This document shows, piece by piece, positions 36,489-46,599 of a DNA stretch of 64,000 bases (the stretch's first letter is position 1; each line of letters begins with the position of its first letter). Made by a program: the position numbers and the translations under genes. This DNA comes from an uncultured Verrucomicrobia subdivision 3 bacterium. GTDB taxonomy: Bacteria; Verrucomicrobiota; Verrucomicrobiia; Limisphaerales; UBA11358. The stretch spans positions 1 through 64,000 of the forward strand of contig CAJAQO010000187.1 in the NCBI GenBank assembly GCA_903944085.1, read 5' to 3'. The notes under the pieces were generated by a model, which worked only from the letters and a program-made list of their open reading frames with translations, did not search any database and was not told where the DNA came from.

Positions 36489-36570
36489 CAACGCCCAAAG
36501 TCCAAAGTCCAAAGTCTGACCGACTGCGCGTCTTGGGACATTGGACATTGGACATTGGACTTTGGACTTA
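36489..36570. repeat. Hairpin of 8-nt words (CCAAAGTC / TTGGACAT) between aroE and prepilin peptidase
   Basis: cccaaagtccaaagtccaaagtc ... gggacattggacattggacattggactttggactt. Confidence 0.75.
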
Positions 36571-36576
36571 ATTTTC

Positions 36577-37716
36577 ATGCTGCATACGATTTTCAATCCA
36601 ACCTACTGGGAAGCGGTGCCGTTTCATTTCTGGTCGCTCACGTTTTTTGCGTTTGGCTGCATCGTCGGCAGTTTTTTGAACGTGTGCATTTACCGGATGC
36701 CGCTGGATTTGAGCGTGGTCTCGCCGCCGTCGCATTGTCCGCACTGCAAATACTCGATTCCGTTTTACCTCAACATCCCGCTGCTGACGTGGCTCTCGCT
36801 GCACGGCCGCTGCAAAAATTGCGGCGCGCCGATTTCCCCGCGCTATTTCATTGTGGAACTGCTGACCGGCCTGACGTTCCTGGCCTGCTGGCTGGTGTTC
36901 GGCGCGCACTCGCCCGCGCTGGCGCTGGTGTATTCACTTTTTCTCGCCGGCCTCATCGTGGCGACGTTCATTGACTTCGAACATCTCATCATCCCCGACG
37001 AAATCACGCTGGGCGGTGCGGTGGCGGGCTTCGTCATTTCCTTTTTGCTGCCGTCCCTGCACCACGTTGCTTCCAACGGCCAGGGCATGGTGCAAAGCGC
37101 CCTCGGCATCGCCGCCGGCGCGGGCATTGTCTATGGCACGTTGCGCGGCGGAAAACTGTTGTTTGGCCGGCAGAAAATGAAGCTGCCGCTGGAAACCAAA
37201 ATTATTTTTTCGGAAACCGCGCTGTGCCTGCCGGACCAGGAGATTTCCTACGACGAAATTTTTTACCGCCAATCGGACACGATTGTCTTTCACGCGCGCA
37301 CGGTGGAACTCGTGGACCGCAGCTACGCGAACGCCACCGTGCGGCTCTCGCCGGCGCGGCTGCGGATTGACGACGAGGAAATCGATCCCGAAACCGTGCC
37401 GCATCTCGAGGCCGTCTGCTCCGAAATCGTGCTGCCGCGCGAGGCGATGGGTTTGGGCGACGTGAAATTCATGGCGGCCATCGGCGCATTTCTGGGCTGG
37501 GAAGCCACCATTTTTTCGCTCGTCGTCGCCGCGATGATTGGCGCGGCCTACGGCGGCGTCATGGTGGCGCTGCACAAACAGAAATGGTCGGGCCGGCTGT
37601 ATTTCGGGCCGTTTCTCGCGGCGGCGGCGACCATCTGGATTTTTGCCGGCCCCGAATTGGTGGCCTGGTATCTGCGGTTTTCCCAACACTTCCTCGACCG
37701 GCTGCTGGGCCATTGA
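36577..37716 (+). CDS. Prepilin peptidase (A24, PilD-like)
   Basis: GCIVGSFLNVCIYRMP; CPHCKYSIPFYLNIPLLTWLSLHGRCKNCGAPIS; FIDFEHLIIPDEI; AMGLGDVKFMAAIGAFLGW. Confidence 0.94.
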   Translation: MLHTIFNPTYWEAVPFHFWSLTFFAFGCIVGSFLNVCIYRMPLDLSVVSPPSHCPHCKYSIPFYLNIPLLTWLSLHGRCKNCGAPISPRYFIVELLTGLTFLACWLVFGAHSPALALVYSLFLAGLIVATFIDFEHLIIPDEITLGGAVAGFVISFLLPSLHHVASNGQGMVQSALGIAAGAGIVYGTLRGGKLLFGRQKMKLPLETKIIFSETALCLPDQEISYDEIFYRQSDTIVFHARTVELVDRSYANATVRLSPARLRIDDEEIDPETVPHLEAVCSEIVLPREAMGLGDVKFMAAIGAFLGWEATIFSLVVAAMIGAAYGGVMVALHKQKWSGRLYFGPFLAAAATIWIFAGPELVAWYLRFSQHFLDRLLGH

Positions 37717-37749
37717 ACGCGGCGCGAATTTTCGCCGAATACGCGTTTA

Positions 37750-38880
37750 TCAATCCAGTGTCTGCCGGTAGCGCTTGATGCCGATGAACAGCATCACCGC
37801 CACGAACAGCGCAATCGGCCATAAGTCCGGCGCACATTCCGCCAAGCCGTTTCCTTTCAACAAAATGCCGCGCACCACGCGGAGAAAATGCGTCAGTGGC
37901 AAACATTCGCCCACGTCTTGCGCCCAGCCGGGCATTCCGCGAAACGGAAACATATAGCCGGACAGCAGCAGCGACGGCAGAAAAAAGAAGAACGCCATCT
38001 GCACCGCCTGCAACTGGTTTTTCGCGATGGTCGAAAACGTGATGCCCACCGCGAGATTTGCCACGATGAATAAAAACGTCAGCACGACGAGCAGCGGCAC
38101 GCTGCCGATGAACGGCACGTCGAACAAAAATTTCGCCGCCAGCAGCACCAGCGCCACCTGCACATAGCCGACCATGATGTAAGGCACGATTTTGCCGACG
38201 ATGACTTCGCCCGGATGCGCCGGCGTGGAGAGCAAATTTTCCATTGTGCCGCGCTCGCGCTCGCGCGTGATAGCCAAGCCGGTGATGATGATCATCGTCA
38301 TCGTCAGCATCACGCCCATCAGGCCGGGCACGATGTTGTATTGGCTGATGCTTTCGGGATTGTAATGCTGGTGCGTGACAAGGTTGAACGGCGGCGCGGA
38401 GGCTTGCAATTTCGTCAGCGGCCCGATGAGATCGCGGTTGATGACGGTGGTGGCAAGTTGGTTCACCGCCGCCATCGCAAAGCCTACGGCTGACGGATCA
38501 GTCGCATCGGCTTCGAGCAGCAAATCAGGTTTTTCGCCGCGCAATAATTTCCGAGAAAAATCCACCGGCACGGTCACGGCAAATTGCACTTCGCCTTGCG
38601 CGAGCATTTTCCGAATGTCCGCCGCGCTGTGCGCCTCGCGCGTCAGGTCGAAATAGCTGCTGTTGCGCAAGCCCCACATCAGCGTGCGCGAAAACGGGCT
38701 GTTGTCCGCCGCATAAATTGCCGTGGGCAGATGTTTGGGATTCGAGTTAATGGCGTAGCCGAACAGGATGAGCTGGATCATCGGGATGCCGACCATCATG
38801 CCAAACGTCAGCCGGTCGCGCCGCATCTGGATGAACTCCTTCACGACGATGGCCCAAAAACGCTGGAAGCTGAAACTCAT
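37750..38880 (-). CDS. ABC-2 type permease (YhhJ/YbhS-like)
   Basis: AIVVKEFIQMRRDRLTFGMMVGIPMIQLILFGYAINSNPKHLPTAIY; GLAITRERERGTMENLLSTP. Confidence 0.92.
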   Translation of the reverse strand: MSFSFQRFWAIVVKEFIQMRRDRLTFGMMVGIPMIQLILFGYAINSNPKHLPTAIYAADNSPFSRTLMWGLRNSSYFDLTREAHSAADIRKMLAQGEVQFAVTVPVDFSRKLLRGEKPDLLLEADATDPSAVGFAMAAVNQLATTVINRDLIGPLTKLQASAPPFNLVTHQHYNPESISQYNIVPGLMGVMLTMTMIIITGLAITRERERGTMENLLSTPAHPGEVIVGKIVPYIMVGYVQVALVLLAAKFLFDVPFIGSVPLLVVLTFLFIVANLAVGITFSTIAKNQLQAVQMAFFFFLPSLLLSGYMFPFRGMPGWAQDVGECLPLTHFLRVVRGILLKGNGLAECAPDLWPIALFVAVMLFIGIKRYRQTLD

Positions 38881-39803
38881 GAGAAATTGTCCTTCGAGGT
38901 TTCCATCAGGCTGATGAACACATCTTCCAGACCTGATTCAATTTTCTCCCAGCGATGCGCGTTCGTTTGAAACGGCGTGACGCTCGCGCGCAATTTTTCC
39001 GCATCGCGCCCGCTGACATGCAGCGTCGTGCCAAACGCCACTACTTGTTCCACGCCCGGCAGCCCGCGAATTTTATCCGCGAGGGCAAATAAATTTTCGC
39101 CAGAAATTTCCCACGTCGTCAGCCCGCCCGCTTTGACGACTTCCTCGACGGTGCCGCTGGCGAGCAGATTGCCGTAGGCGATATAAGCCAGCCGATGACA
39201 CCGCGACGCCTCGTCCATGTAATGCGTCGTGATCAGCACCGTCAAACCGTCCGCCGCCAGCTTGTGAATCTCCTCCCAAAAATCGCGGCGCGCTTTCGGA
39301 TCCACGCCCGCCGTCGGTTCGTCCAGCAGCAGCAATTGCGGCTCGTGAATCAGGCATGCCGCCAGCGCCAGCCGCTGTTTCCAGCCGCCGGACAAAGTGC
39401 CCGCAAGCTGTTTGCGCCGCTCGACCATGCCCAGCCGTTCCAAACTTTTTTGCACGGCGGCTTTCCGCTCCGTCATGCTGTAAAGCCGCGCGATGAAATC
39501 CAGATTTTCCTCGATGGTCAAATCTTCGTAGAACGAAAATTTCTGCGTCATGTAGCCGACGCGCTTTTTGATCTCGCCGGATTCGCGTCGGAAATCGAGG
39601 CCAAGGCACTGGCCGCTGCCGCCATCGGGCGTGAGCAGGCCGCAAAGCATCCGCAGAAAGGTGGTCTTGCCGCTGCCGTTGGGGCCGAGGAAGCCGTAAA
39701 TCTCGCCGGGCCGCACCTGCATGGCGATGTCGTTGACGACCGTGCGCGCGCCGAATTTTTTCGTGACGCCGCGCACATCTATGGCGAAGTCAGAAGCGTT
39801 CAT
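38877..39803 (-). CDS. ABC transporter ATP-binding protein
   Basis: YGFLGPNGSGKTTFLRMLCGLLTPDGG; TLSGGWKQRLALAACLIHEPQLLLLDEPTAGVDPKARRDFWEEI; 4-nt overlap with the permease. Confidence 0.94.
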   Translation of the reverse strand: MNASDFAIDVRGVTKKFGARTVVNDIAMQVRPGEIYGFLGPNGSGKTTFLRMLCGLLTPDGGSGQCLGLDFRRESGEIKKRVGYMTQKFSFYEDLTIEENLDFIARLYSMTERKAAVQKSLERLGMVERRKQLAGTLSGGWKQRLALAACLIHEPQLLLLDEPTAGVDPKARRDFWEEIHKLAADGLTVLITTHYMDEASRCHRLAYIAYGNLLASGTVEEVVKAGGLTTWEISGENLFALADKIRGLPGVEQVVAFGTTLHVSGRDAEKLRASVTPFQTNAHRWEKIESGLEDVFISLMETSKDNFS

Positions 39804-40345
39804 TCGGGAAGCGCATCTTTTAATTTTTGCATGGTTCGCCGGCTCTCTTCTTTACACAGGCTTTTGACTGCTTCGCTCGTGTGCAAGTAAACGCCGAACT
39901 TCCCCGCGAATTTAATGTGCGAAGCCTCATAAACCAAACCCCAGATGATGGTGAGCAGACGTTGCCCAGGCGGCCTTTCAGCAAAAATTCTTTGAAGGTT
40001 TACGATGCATACACCGGCCCCCAAATTAAAAAACAAATCCTGATACTTCTTCGACACAATGAAAATTATTCGGAAGTGCTTTTTTACCAGTTCCAACTTT
40101 TCTCGATCATGCCGATTTAACATCTCTAACGCAGTGTAAACCTTGATATGATTAGCCCAAGTCCCATCATCTTCGAGAGAAACCACGCGAATTCCAAATT
40201 CTTTAAGTGCCAACGGATAAGGTTTTAATCCGAACGCCCAGATGACGGCTATGTAACTCCAAAGAAACTGGAAAGGCAAAAAAAACGGCAGAAACACCAA
40301 ATATCTTATTCTGCGAAACTTTTTAGATTTAATATCCGCTTTCAC
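39800..40345 (-). CDS. Unknown protein embedded in the efflux operon; YEASH motif
   Basis: 181-aa ORF with 4-nt ATGA overlaps at both ends (hlyD upstream, ATPase downstream); contains WGLVYEASHIKFAGK. Confidence 0.75.
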   Translation of the reverse strand: MKADIKSKKFRRIRYLVFLPFFLPFQFLWSYIAVIWAFGLKPYPLALKEFGIRVVSLEDDGTWANHIKVYTALEMLNRHDREKLELVKKHFRIIFIVSKKYQDLFFNLGAGVCIVNLQRIFAERPPGQRLLTIIWGLVYEASHIKFAGKFGVYLHTSEAVKSLCKEESRRTMQKLKDALPE

Positions 40346-41304
40346 TTTGCGTTTAGATTCACATCCACCGGCTGCCCCGGCCGCAGTTCCGTCGCGTCCG
40401 CCGGGGAAAATTTCGCCTCGATCATGAACACCAGATTCGCGCGCGTCTCGCGGCTGAAAATCACCGGCGGCGTGTATTCGGCCTGCGTGGAAATGTAATT
40501 CACTGTGGCGCTCACCGCCCGCGCCGCGCCGTCGGCCAACACGGAAACGGTGGTGCCGGTTTTGATCTGCGCCAGCTTTTCCTGCGGCACGAAGAACCGC
40601 ACTTTCAAATTTTCCGGCGGCAGCAAAACGACGACGGGATTTCCCGCCGCCACAAATTCGCCCGGCCGATAAAGCGTGTCATGCACCGCCGCGTCCGCCG
40701 GCGCGAATTGCTGCTTCTGGTCAAATGACCATTGCGCCTTTTCGAGCGCGGCGCGCTGCGCTTCGACGGCGGCTTGCGCGGCGCGGATGGCGTCGTCGCG
40801 TCCGCCCAATTTTGCGGTCGCCAAATCCGCCGCAAGCTGGGTGACCTGCGCCTGATTGGCGTCGCTTTGCGCGCGGGCCTGATCCAGTTCTTCCTTGGAA
40901 ACGACGTCGGTGGCGTCGAGCTTTTCCCGGCGGGCCAACTGCGCGGCGGACAATTTCAAATTGGCCTGCGCCCGGTCCAACTGCGCTTCGAGCGAGGCGA
41001 TTTCCGTCGGGCGCTGCCCTTTTTGCAAATCCGCAAGTTGCGCCTGGGCCTGCGCGAGATTTTTTTCCGACTGCGCCAGCGCGGCGGCTTCGGACTGCCG
41101 CTCGAGTTCAAACAGCCGTTGCCCAGCCTTGACGGAATCGCCCCGCGCCACGGCGAGATTCGTGAGCGCGCCGCCGAGCGGCGAGGCGATATAAATGTAT
41201 TCGCCTTCGATGTAGCCCTGAAAACCGCCGGAGGTATTTTTCCCGCAGCCGGCCAGCAGCGCGACGGTAAATCCGACGAGGACGGCGTTCAAAAAGTTTT
41301 TCAT
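40342..41304 (-). CDS. HlyD-family periplasmic adaptor (lipoprotein)
   Basis: Lipobox LLAGC; VEGEYIYIASPLGGALTNLAVARGDSVKAGQRLFELE; long coiled coil; VRFFVPQEKLAQIKTGTTVSV. Confidence 0.92.
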   Translation of the reverse strand: MKNFLNAVLVGFTVALLAGCGKNTSGGFQGYIEGEYIYIASPLGGALTNLAVARGDSVKAGQRLFELERQSEAAALAQSEKNLAQAQAQLADLQKGQRPTEIASLEAQLDRAQANLKLSAAQLARREKLDATDVVSKEELDQARAQSDANQAQVTQLAADLATAKLGGRDDAIRAAQAAVEAQRAALEKAQWSFDQKQQFAPADAAVHDTLYRPGEFVAAGNPVVVLLPPENLKVRFFVPQEKLAQIKTGTTVSVLADGAARAVSATVNYISTQAEYTPPVIFSRETRANLVFMIEAKFSPADATELRPGQPVDVNLNAK

Positions 41305-41400
41305 GCGCACGTGCCGCAAGGCTAACACGCCGGCGCCAATTTACGAGCGAAACGATTGTTCGACTTTTAACCTACCGAATGGTAGGATGTCCGCGCTGTT

Positions 41401-42735
41401 ATGAAAAAATTGACCCTGCTGACGCTGTTTCTCGGTTTCACTTTGGCCGCGCTTGCGGCGGACACCAACACGGCAGCGTGGCTGACGCGGCCCTTGTCGC
41501 TGGCCGACGCGCTGAACACCGCGCTCCTGCAAAACGCCACCATTTTGAAGGCGCAGAATGACCTTGAGGCGTCGCACGGCATCGTGGTGCAGACGCGCGC
41601 GGTGGCGTTGCCGCAGGTGAAGGCCAGCGGCCAATATGCGGACGAGGAGCTAACGCTGGTGCAGAATTTCCCCGGTGCCGAGGTGCCGCACCAGAGTTGG
41701 AACGCCGGCATCCAGATTGTCCAGGCCATTTACGAGGGTGGCAAACTGCGCGCCGCCATCCAGGCGGCCGACGCCACCAAACAGCAGGCTGTCGCGCAAT
41801 ATCAAACTACCGTGGCCGACACGCTGCTCGCCGTGCGGCTGGCCTATTACGACACGCTGCTCGCCGCCCAGCAAATCACCGTTCACGAAGCCTCGGTCGT
41901 CCTGCTGCAAAAGGAGCTGGAAGACCAGCAGCACCGCTTGGACGCCGGCACGGTGCCCAAATTCAACGTGCTGCGCGCCGAAGTGGCCGTGGCCAACGAA
42001 CGGCCGAATCTGATCCGCGCGAAAAATGATTATCGCATCGCCAAAAACAATCTCGCCAATTTGCTCGGCTACAATCTGCCGCGCGAAGTCTGGGAGAACA
42101 TTCCGCTGAATTTGACGGACGCGCTCGAAGCCGCGCCGTATGCGGTGAACCTGCCCGACGCCATCCAGCAGGCGCTCACGCGCCGCACGGAACTGGTCGC
42201 GCTGCGAAAACAAGTTGAATTAAACCAGCTCAACATCGTCAACGCCAAGTCCGGTTACAAACCGACGGTGTCGCTTTTTGCCGGTTACAACTGGATGAAC
42301 AACGAGTTCTCCACCGAGCTCGACAACAACCTGAACGGCTGGAACGCCGGCGCGCAGATGAGCTGGAATATTTTTGACGGGCTGCTGACGCATGGCAAAG
42401 TCATCCAGGCCAACGCGCAGTTCACCCACTCCCAGACCGACCTCGCCGACCAGTCGCGCCAGATTGAACTCGCCGTCCGCACCGCCTATTCCGATTTTCT
42501 CGAGGCGAAGGAAGTTTTGGATTCGCAAACGAAAGTGCAGGAGGAAGCCGACGAAGCCCTGCGCGAAGCCAAGGCCCGCGCCGATGCCGGCACCGGCACG
42601 CAGCTCGACGTGCTCGACGCCGAAACCTCGCTCACGCAGGCGCGCACCACGCAAATTCAGGCGCTGCACGATTACACCGCCGCCCGCGCCAAGGTGGAAC
42701 GCGCCATCGGAGCCGACCTCGCACCCGCGAAGTAA
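41401..42735 (+). CDS. TolC-family outer membrane efflux protein
   Basis: LSLADALNTALLQNATILKAQNDLEASHGIVVQTRAVALPQVKASGQY; QARTTQIQALHDYTAARAKVERAIG; divergent from hlyD. Confidence 0.92.
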   Translation: MKKLTLLTLFLGFTLAALAADTNTAAWLTRPLSLADALNTALLQNATILKAQNDLEASHGIVVQTRAVALPQVKASGQYADEELTLVQNFPGAEVPHQSWNAGIQIVQAIYEGGKLRAAIQAADATKQQAVAQYQTTVADTLLAVRLAYYDTLLAAQQITVHEASVVLLQKELEDQQHRLDAGTVPKFNVLRAEVAVANERPNLIRAKNDYRIAKNNLANLLGYNLPREVWENIPLNLTDALEAAPYAVNLPDAIQQALTRRTELVALRKQVELNQLNIVNAKSGYKPTVSLFAGYNWMNNEFSTELDNNLNGWNAGAQMSWNIFDGLLTHGKVIQANAQFTHSQTDLADQSRQIELAVRTAYSDFLEAKEVLDSQTKVQEEADEALREAKARADAGTGTQLDVLDAETSLTQARTTQIQALHDYTAARAKVERAIGADLAPAK

Positions 42736-42740
42736 GACGA

Positions 42741-43898
42741 TTATTTTTCAGACGCAGCGGGAGCGTTCGTCTTTGCTTCCGCCAACAGTTGTGATCTCGG
42801 CTTGATCAACTCGTCCACGCTGTAAGCGGACAACCGATAAACCCAGTTCGTGAACGATTTTTCTTTCGCCAATTTTTCGGCAAGCTTGTTCTGGCGATCC
42901 TTGAATTCCTTGTCGAGCCGCGTTTTGTCGTCGGCCTTTTCATCCTTCGCCGCCGTCCGTTCAGCGGCAAGGTTCGCCGTGATCGAAAAGTTCACGGGAT
43001 AATCTTCATTTTGTTTTGGCGCGATGTTCGCGACATAAGTGAAGCCGTCAAACGTCTCCACCGTCAACACGGCTTGATTGGTGGCGCTGCCCGAATTTAG
43101 CGGCGAAACGTCATTGAAGCTGGGCGAACTGAACGGGCTGGTGACGCTGGAAATTTTTGACGAATCCAGTTTTTCATCCGCCTTGGCGTCGGCCAGTTGC
43201 CAATCATTGGTTTCCGAGGTGCGCGTCAATTTCCAGGAATTGGTTGGCTCGGCAAACCGCACCGCAATCGCGCTCGGTTTTTCGATGCTCAAAAAATCCT
43301 TGTTCAGCCAAGGCTCCGGCTTGGACTGGGCGTTGTCCAGCGGATCAGAAATCACGGCGAGCGTTTTGGCGCCGGTGCCGGTCATCACATAGCGTCCATC
43401 GGGCCAGCCTTCATCGCCCATGCCGGGGAACTGCGGATTTTTGACCGGCTTGGCCAGGTGCTTTTTGCCGAGCAAAAGAGAATTAAGCGTCTTGCCGGTT
43501 TGATTTTTGAATTCAACCGAAGTGCCGGTGTTCGGTGCGGAACCGGGTGGCAGCAATTCAAACCGGCCGAGTTGCGACGGTCCGATATCCTCGCTCTGCG
43601 CGATTTTCAAATCCGCGAGTTTCATCAGCAGTTCACTGATTTGCGAAAAGTTCGCCGGATAATCGCCGCGCTCGCGCACGCGCCACAAATTGTCGCGGCG
43701 AATAAGATTCAGCTCGTTCCCGCCGGACTTGATCGTAATTTGCGCGATGTCGTTCACGGCCAGATTGGGCAGCAATTTCTGGCCAATGGTGGTCGCCGCG
43801 CTCTGCCATGATTTGCTGCTGTTTTGGCGCACCAGCAGTCCCGCCGCGCCAACCACCACAACGAGCACCAATAAGATGAGAAATTGTTTCCGGTTCAT
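42741..43898 (-). CDS. DUF4340-domain protein
   Basis: MNRKQFLILLVLVVVVGAAGLL...LNLIRRDNLWRVRERGDYPANFSQISELLMKLADLKIAQ; partner of a Gld-like ABC system. Confidence 0.85.
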   Translation of the reverse strand: MNRKQFLILLVLVVVVGAAGLLVRQNSSKSWQSAATTIGQKLLPNLAVNDIAQITIKSGGNELNLIRRDNLWRVRERGDYPANFSQISELLMKLADLKIAQSEDIGPSQLGRFELLPPGSAPNTGTSVEFKNQTGKTLNSLLLGKKHLAKPVKNPQFPGMGDEGWPDGRYVMTGTGAKTLAVISDPLDNAQSKPEPWLNKDFLSIEKPSAIAVRFAEPTNSWKLTRTSETNDWQLADAKADEKLDSSKISSVTSPFSSPSFNDVSPLNSGSATNQAVLTVETFDGFTYVANIAPKQNEDYPVNFSITANLAAERTAAKDEKADDKTRLDKEFKDRQNKLAEKLAKEKSFTNWVYRLSAYSVDELIKPRSQLLAEAKTNAPAASEK

Positions 43899-45808
43899 TT
43901 TGCCGAGGTTTTTTTCCGTTTGATCATTGCGATGCCGATGCCCGCCGCCGTCACGCCCAGCGGCATGGCCAGAATATTAAGCCACTTCAGCCGCGTCTCC
44001 AGCGACACGACTTCCTTGCGCAAATCTTTCTGCGCCTGTTTCAATTCTTTGCTGACGTCCGCCTGTTTCTTGCGGAAATTTTCCAGCTCGGCCTTTTGTT
44101 CGGGTGAGAGGATGAAGCGCTGATCCTTGTCTTTCTTTTGCTGCTGTAGTTCGCTCAAACGTTGCTGCGTTTCCTGCAAGCTCTGCTGCAATTCCGTGAT
44201 CTTGGCCTGACCGGTCGCCTCGGCTTCGGCCTCCATCTTTTTCACCAGCGTGAACGGCCGGCTCTGCGTCGCGCGGCTGCGCACGCCAATGAGATTGCTG
44301 TCGCCAGCCATCTGCTCAACCAGGTTTTGCGCCAAATCCAGATTGGCGTTCATCGGCGTGATCATCGCGCCAAACGGGCTTTCCATTTTACGCAGTGAAA
44401 AATCATCGGCCAGCAAATCGGAATCGCCAAACAGCACCACCGAGGTTTCGACCTTCGACTCCTTCAGCGAATCATTGGTTTTGGCAACGCTGTTGGTGTT
44501 GCCGGCATTGGTTTTGTCCTCCGGTTTGCCGTCGGGAAAAGCAGTCTTGAATTTTCCAGTCAGTCGGATGGCGAGTTTGTAATTCACGCCGCTCGGCTTG
44601 AATCCGTTCAAAATGCTTTCGCCGCCCATGCTGGCCATGAAGCCGTCCACCAATTGCGCTTCCTTGGAACTATTGAGGAGAACGGTTTCCTTGAGACCGG
44701 CCGCCGGTTCGCCGGTGAACGCGCCGCACATCGGCAGCCAGATGCTGCCGAGTTCGCTGGTTACAATGTCATTGGTATTCAAGCCTTCGGAAGTCAGCGC
44801 GAGAAACGCCGGCGCTTCCGTCGGCTGGCCATTTTGACCGCGCAACTCCATCTTGAAATTCAAATCGGCCACGACCTTGCCGGTGTCGAACTGAATTCCC
44901 CACGCGGGTAATAATTTTTCCAGCGAGGAAGAAGTGCCACTCGGTCCGCCGCCTTCCATCGGATTCCGTTGCCGGCTGGCGATGGCTGACTGCGCATCGA
45001 GAAACGCGATCAGCTTGCCGCCGCGCAAAATGAATTGATCAATCGCAAATTGCGCCTTGTCGGAAATGTCTTTTGGATGGATGACGACCAGCACCTTCAC
45101 GTCGTCATCAATTTTGTCCGCCGTCATCTCGATGCGCTTAACGTTGAAATCCTGCTTTAACTGCTCGATGATCGTCCACGCTGGCGTGCCGCCGCCGCCC
45201 TGGCCCATTTGCATCATCATCTGGTTGCCCATTTCACCGAACACCGGCAGCGCGCTCATCACGCCGACCGTCGGTTTTTCCGGTGTGAACACGCGCGCGA
45301 CCGCCCGCGTGATGTCGTATTCGAGCAGCTTCTCGCGGGTTGGATCCAGGAATGGCAGCGCCACGCGCTCGTCAGCCAACGATACGGCGAGGCCGAGGTA
45401 GAATGGGTCACCGCTCTGGATGGATTGAGGTTCAAGGCCATCGAGCTTCGCCGAGTCTTCCGCGTCCGAATCCGGCTGCGGATCGTATTTTTCGATGACG
45501 AGATTTTTGCCGGCGATCTGCTTGTATTCCTGCAACAGGTCTTCGACCTTGCGCGCGTAATCCTTCAGATACACCGTTTCCGGCGTGGCCGTCTCGCTTT
45601 GCGTGCAGTAAAAACGGATTTTCACCGGCGTGTCGAGTTTCTTCAAAATCGCCTTGGTGCCGGCCGACAGCGTGAAGGCTTTTTCCTGCGTCATGTCCAC
45701 GCGCACCGGCTTGACGCCGGTAATGACGTTGACGGCGACGATGATGACCAGCATCACGATGATGCCGGCCGACGAATAGAGAATGGTTTCGAGCGACTTC
45801 TTTTGCAT
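43895..45808 (-). CDS. GldG-like ABC-type auxiliary protein
   Basis: VDMTQEKAFTLSAGTKAILKKLDTPVKIRFYCTQ; DPQPDSDAEDSAKLDGLEPQ; LLEYDITRAVARVFTPEKPTVGVMSALPVFG. Confidence 0.9.
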   Translation of the reverse strand: MQKKSLETILYSSAGIIVMLVIIVAVNVITGVKPVRVDMTQEKAFTLSAGTKAILKKLDTPVKIRFYCTQSETATPETVYLKDYARKVEDLLQEYKQIAGKNLVIEKYDPQPDSDAEDSAKLDGLEPQSIQSGDPFYLGLAVSLADERVALPFLDPTREKLLEYDITRAVARVFTPEKPTVGVMSALPVFGEMGNQMMMQMGQGGGGTPAWTIIEQLKQDFNVKRIEMTADKIDDDVKVLVVIHPKDISDKAQFAIDQFILRGGKLIAFLDAQSAIASRQRNPMEGGGPSGTSSSLEKLLPAWGIQFDTGKVVADLNFKMELRGQNGQPTEAPAFLALTSEGLNTNDIVTSELGSIWLPMCGAFTGEPAAGLKETVLLNSSKEAQLVDGFMASMGGESILNGFKPSGVNYKLAIRLTGKFKTAFPDGKPEDKTNAGNTNSVAKTNDSLKESKVETSVVLFGDSDLLADDFSLRKMESPFGAMITPMNANLDLAQNLVEQMAGDSNLIGVRSRATQSRPFTLVKKMEAEAEATGQAKITELQQSLQETQQRLSELQQQKKDKDQRFILSPEQKAELENFRKKQADVSKELKQAQKDLRKEVVSLETRLKWLNILAMPLGVTAAGIGIAMIKRKKTSAK

Positions 45809-45816
45809 GGGACGAA

Positions 45817-46575
45817 TTAGCTGGTGCGGTGTGTGCGCAGAATCACGCTGGTGGTGAACAATGAAAACCCGATCACGGACAGGAAGAAAATGATGTCGCG
45901 CGAATCGAGCACGCCTTTTTGAAATCCGTCAAAATGGGTGATGACGCTGAATGAGGTGATCACGTCCACGAGCCATTGCCAGTTGTGCGTCAGGCTTTGC
46001 AACAGATTGATCACCGGCGGAAAGCCCGCGAGAATCAAGAACAAACAGGCGACGACCGAGACGATAAAGCTCACCACCTGGCTGCGTGTGACGGCTGACG
46101 TGATGCAGCTTACCGCCAGATACGCGCCCGCCATCAGCCAGCTTCCGACATACGCGGCAAAAATGACGCCGTTGTCCGGGCTGCCGAGATGATTCACCGT
46201 CAGCACCACCGGAAACGTGAGCACCAGCGCGAGGCCGAGAAACAGCCATGAAGCAACAAATTTTCCGACGATGGCTTCCCACGGCGCGATGGGCATCGTC
46301 AGCAGCAATTCCAAAGTGCCGACACGCCGTTCATCCGCCCACAATCTCATGCCGACCGCCGGCACGAGAAACAGGTAAAACCACGGGTGCCACATGAAGA
46401 AAGAATTTGCCAGCGACGCCTCGCCGCGCTCAAAAAATCCGCCGACCATGAACGTGAAAAAACCGTTCAACAGCAGAAAAATGACGATGAACACATACGC
46501 GACCGGCGATGAGAAATACGCCAGCAGCTCGCGCTTCGCGATGGTTTTGATGTTGCCAAAAGAATTCATTTTCAA
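45817..46575 (-). CDS. GldF-like ABC transporter permease
   Basis: IAKRELLAYFSSPVAYVFIVIFLLLNGFFTF...VPAVGMRLWADERRVGTLELLLTMPIAPWEAIVGKF. Confidence 0.92.
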   Translation of the reverse strand: MKMNSFGNIKTIAKRELLAYFSSPVAYVFIVIFLLLNGFFTFMVGGFFERGEASLANSFFMWHPWFYLFLVPAVGMRLWADERRVGTLELLLTMPIAPWEAIVGKFVASWLFLGLALVLTFPVVLTVNHLGSPDNGVIFAAYVGSWLMAGAYLAVSCITSAVTRSQVVSFIVSVVACLFLILAGFPPVINLLQSLTHNWQWLVDVITSFSVITHFDGFQKGVLDSRDIIFFLSVIGFSLFTTSVILRTHRTS

Positions 46576-46599
46576 ATTTGGGAATGCGGATTGCGGATT

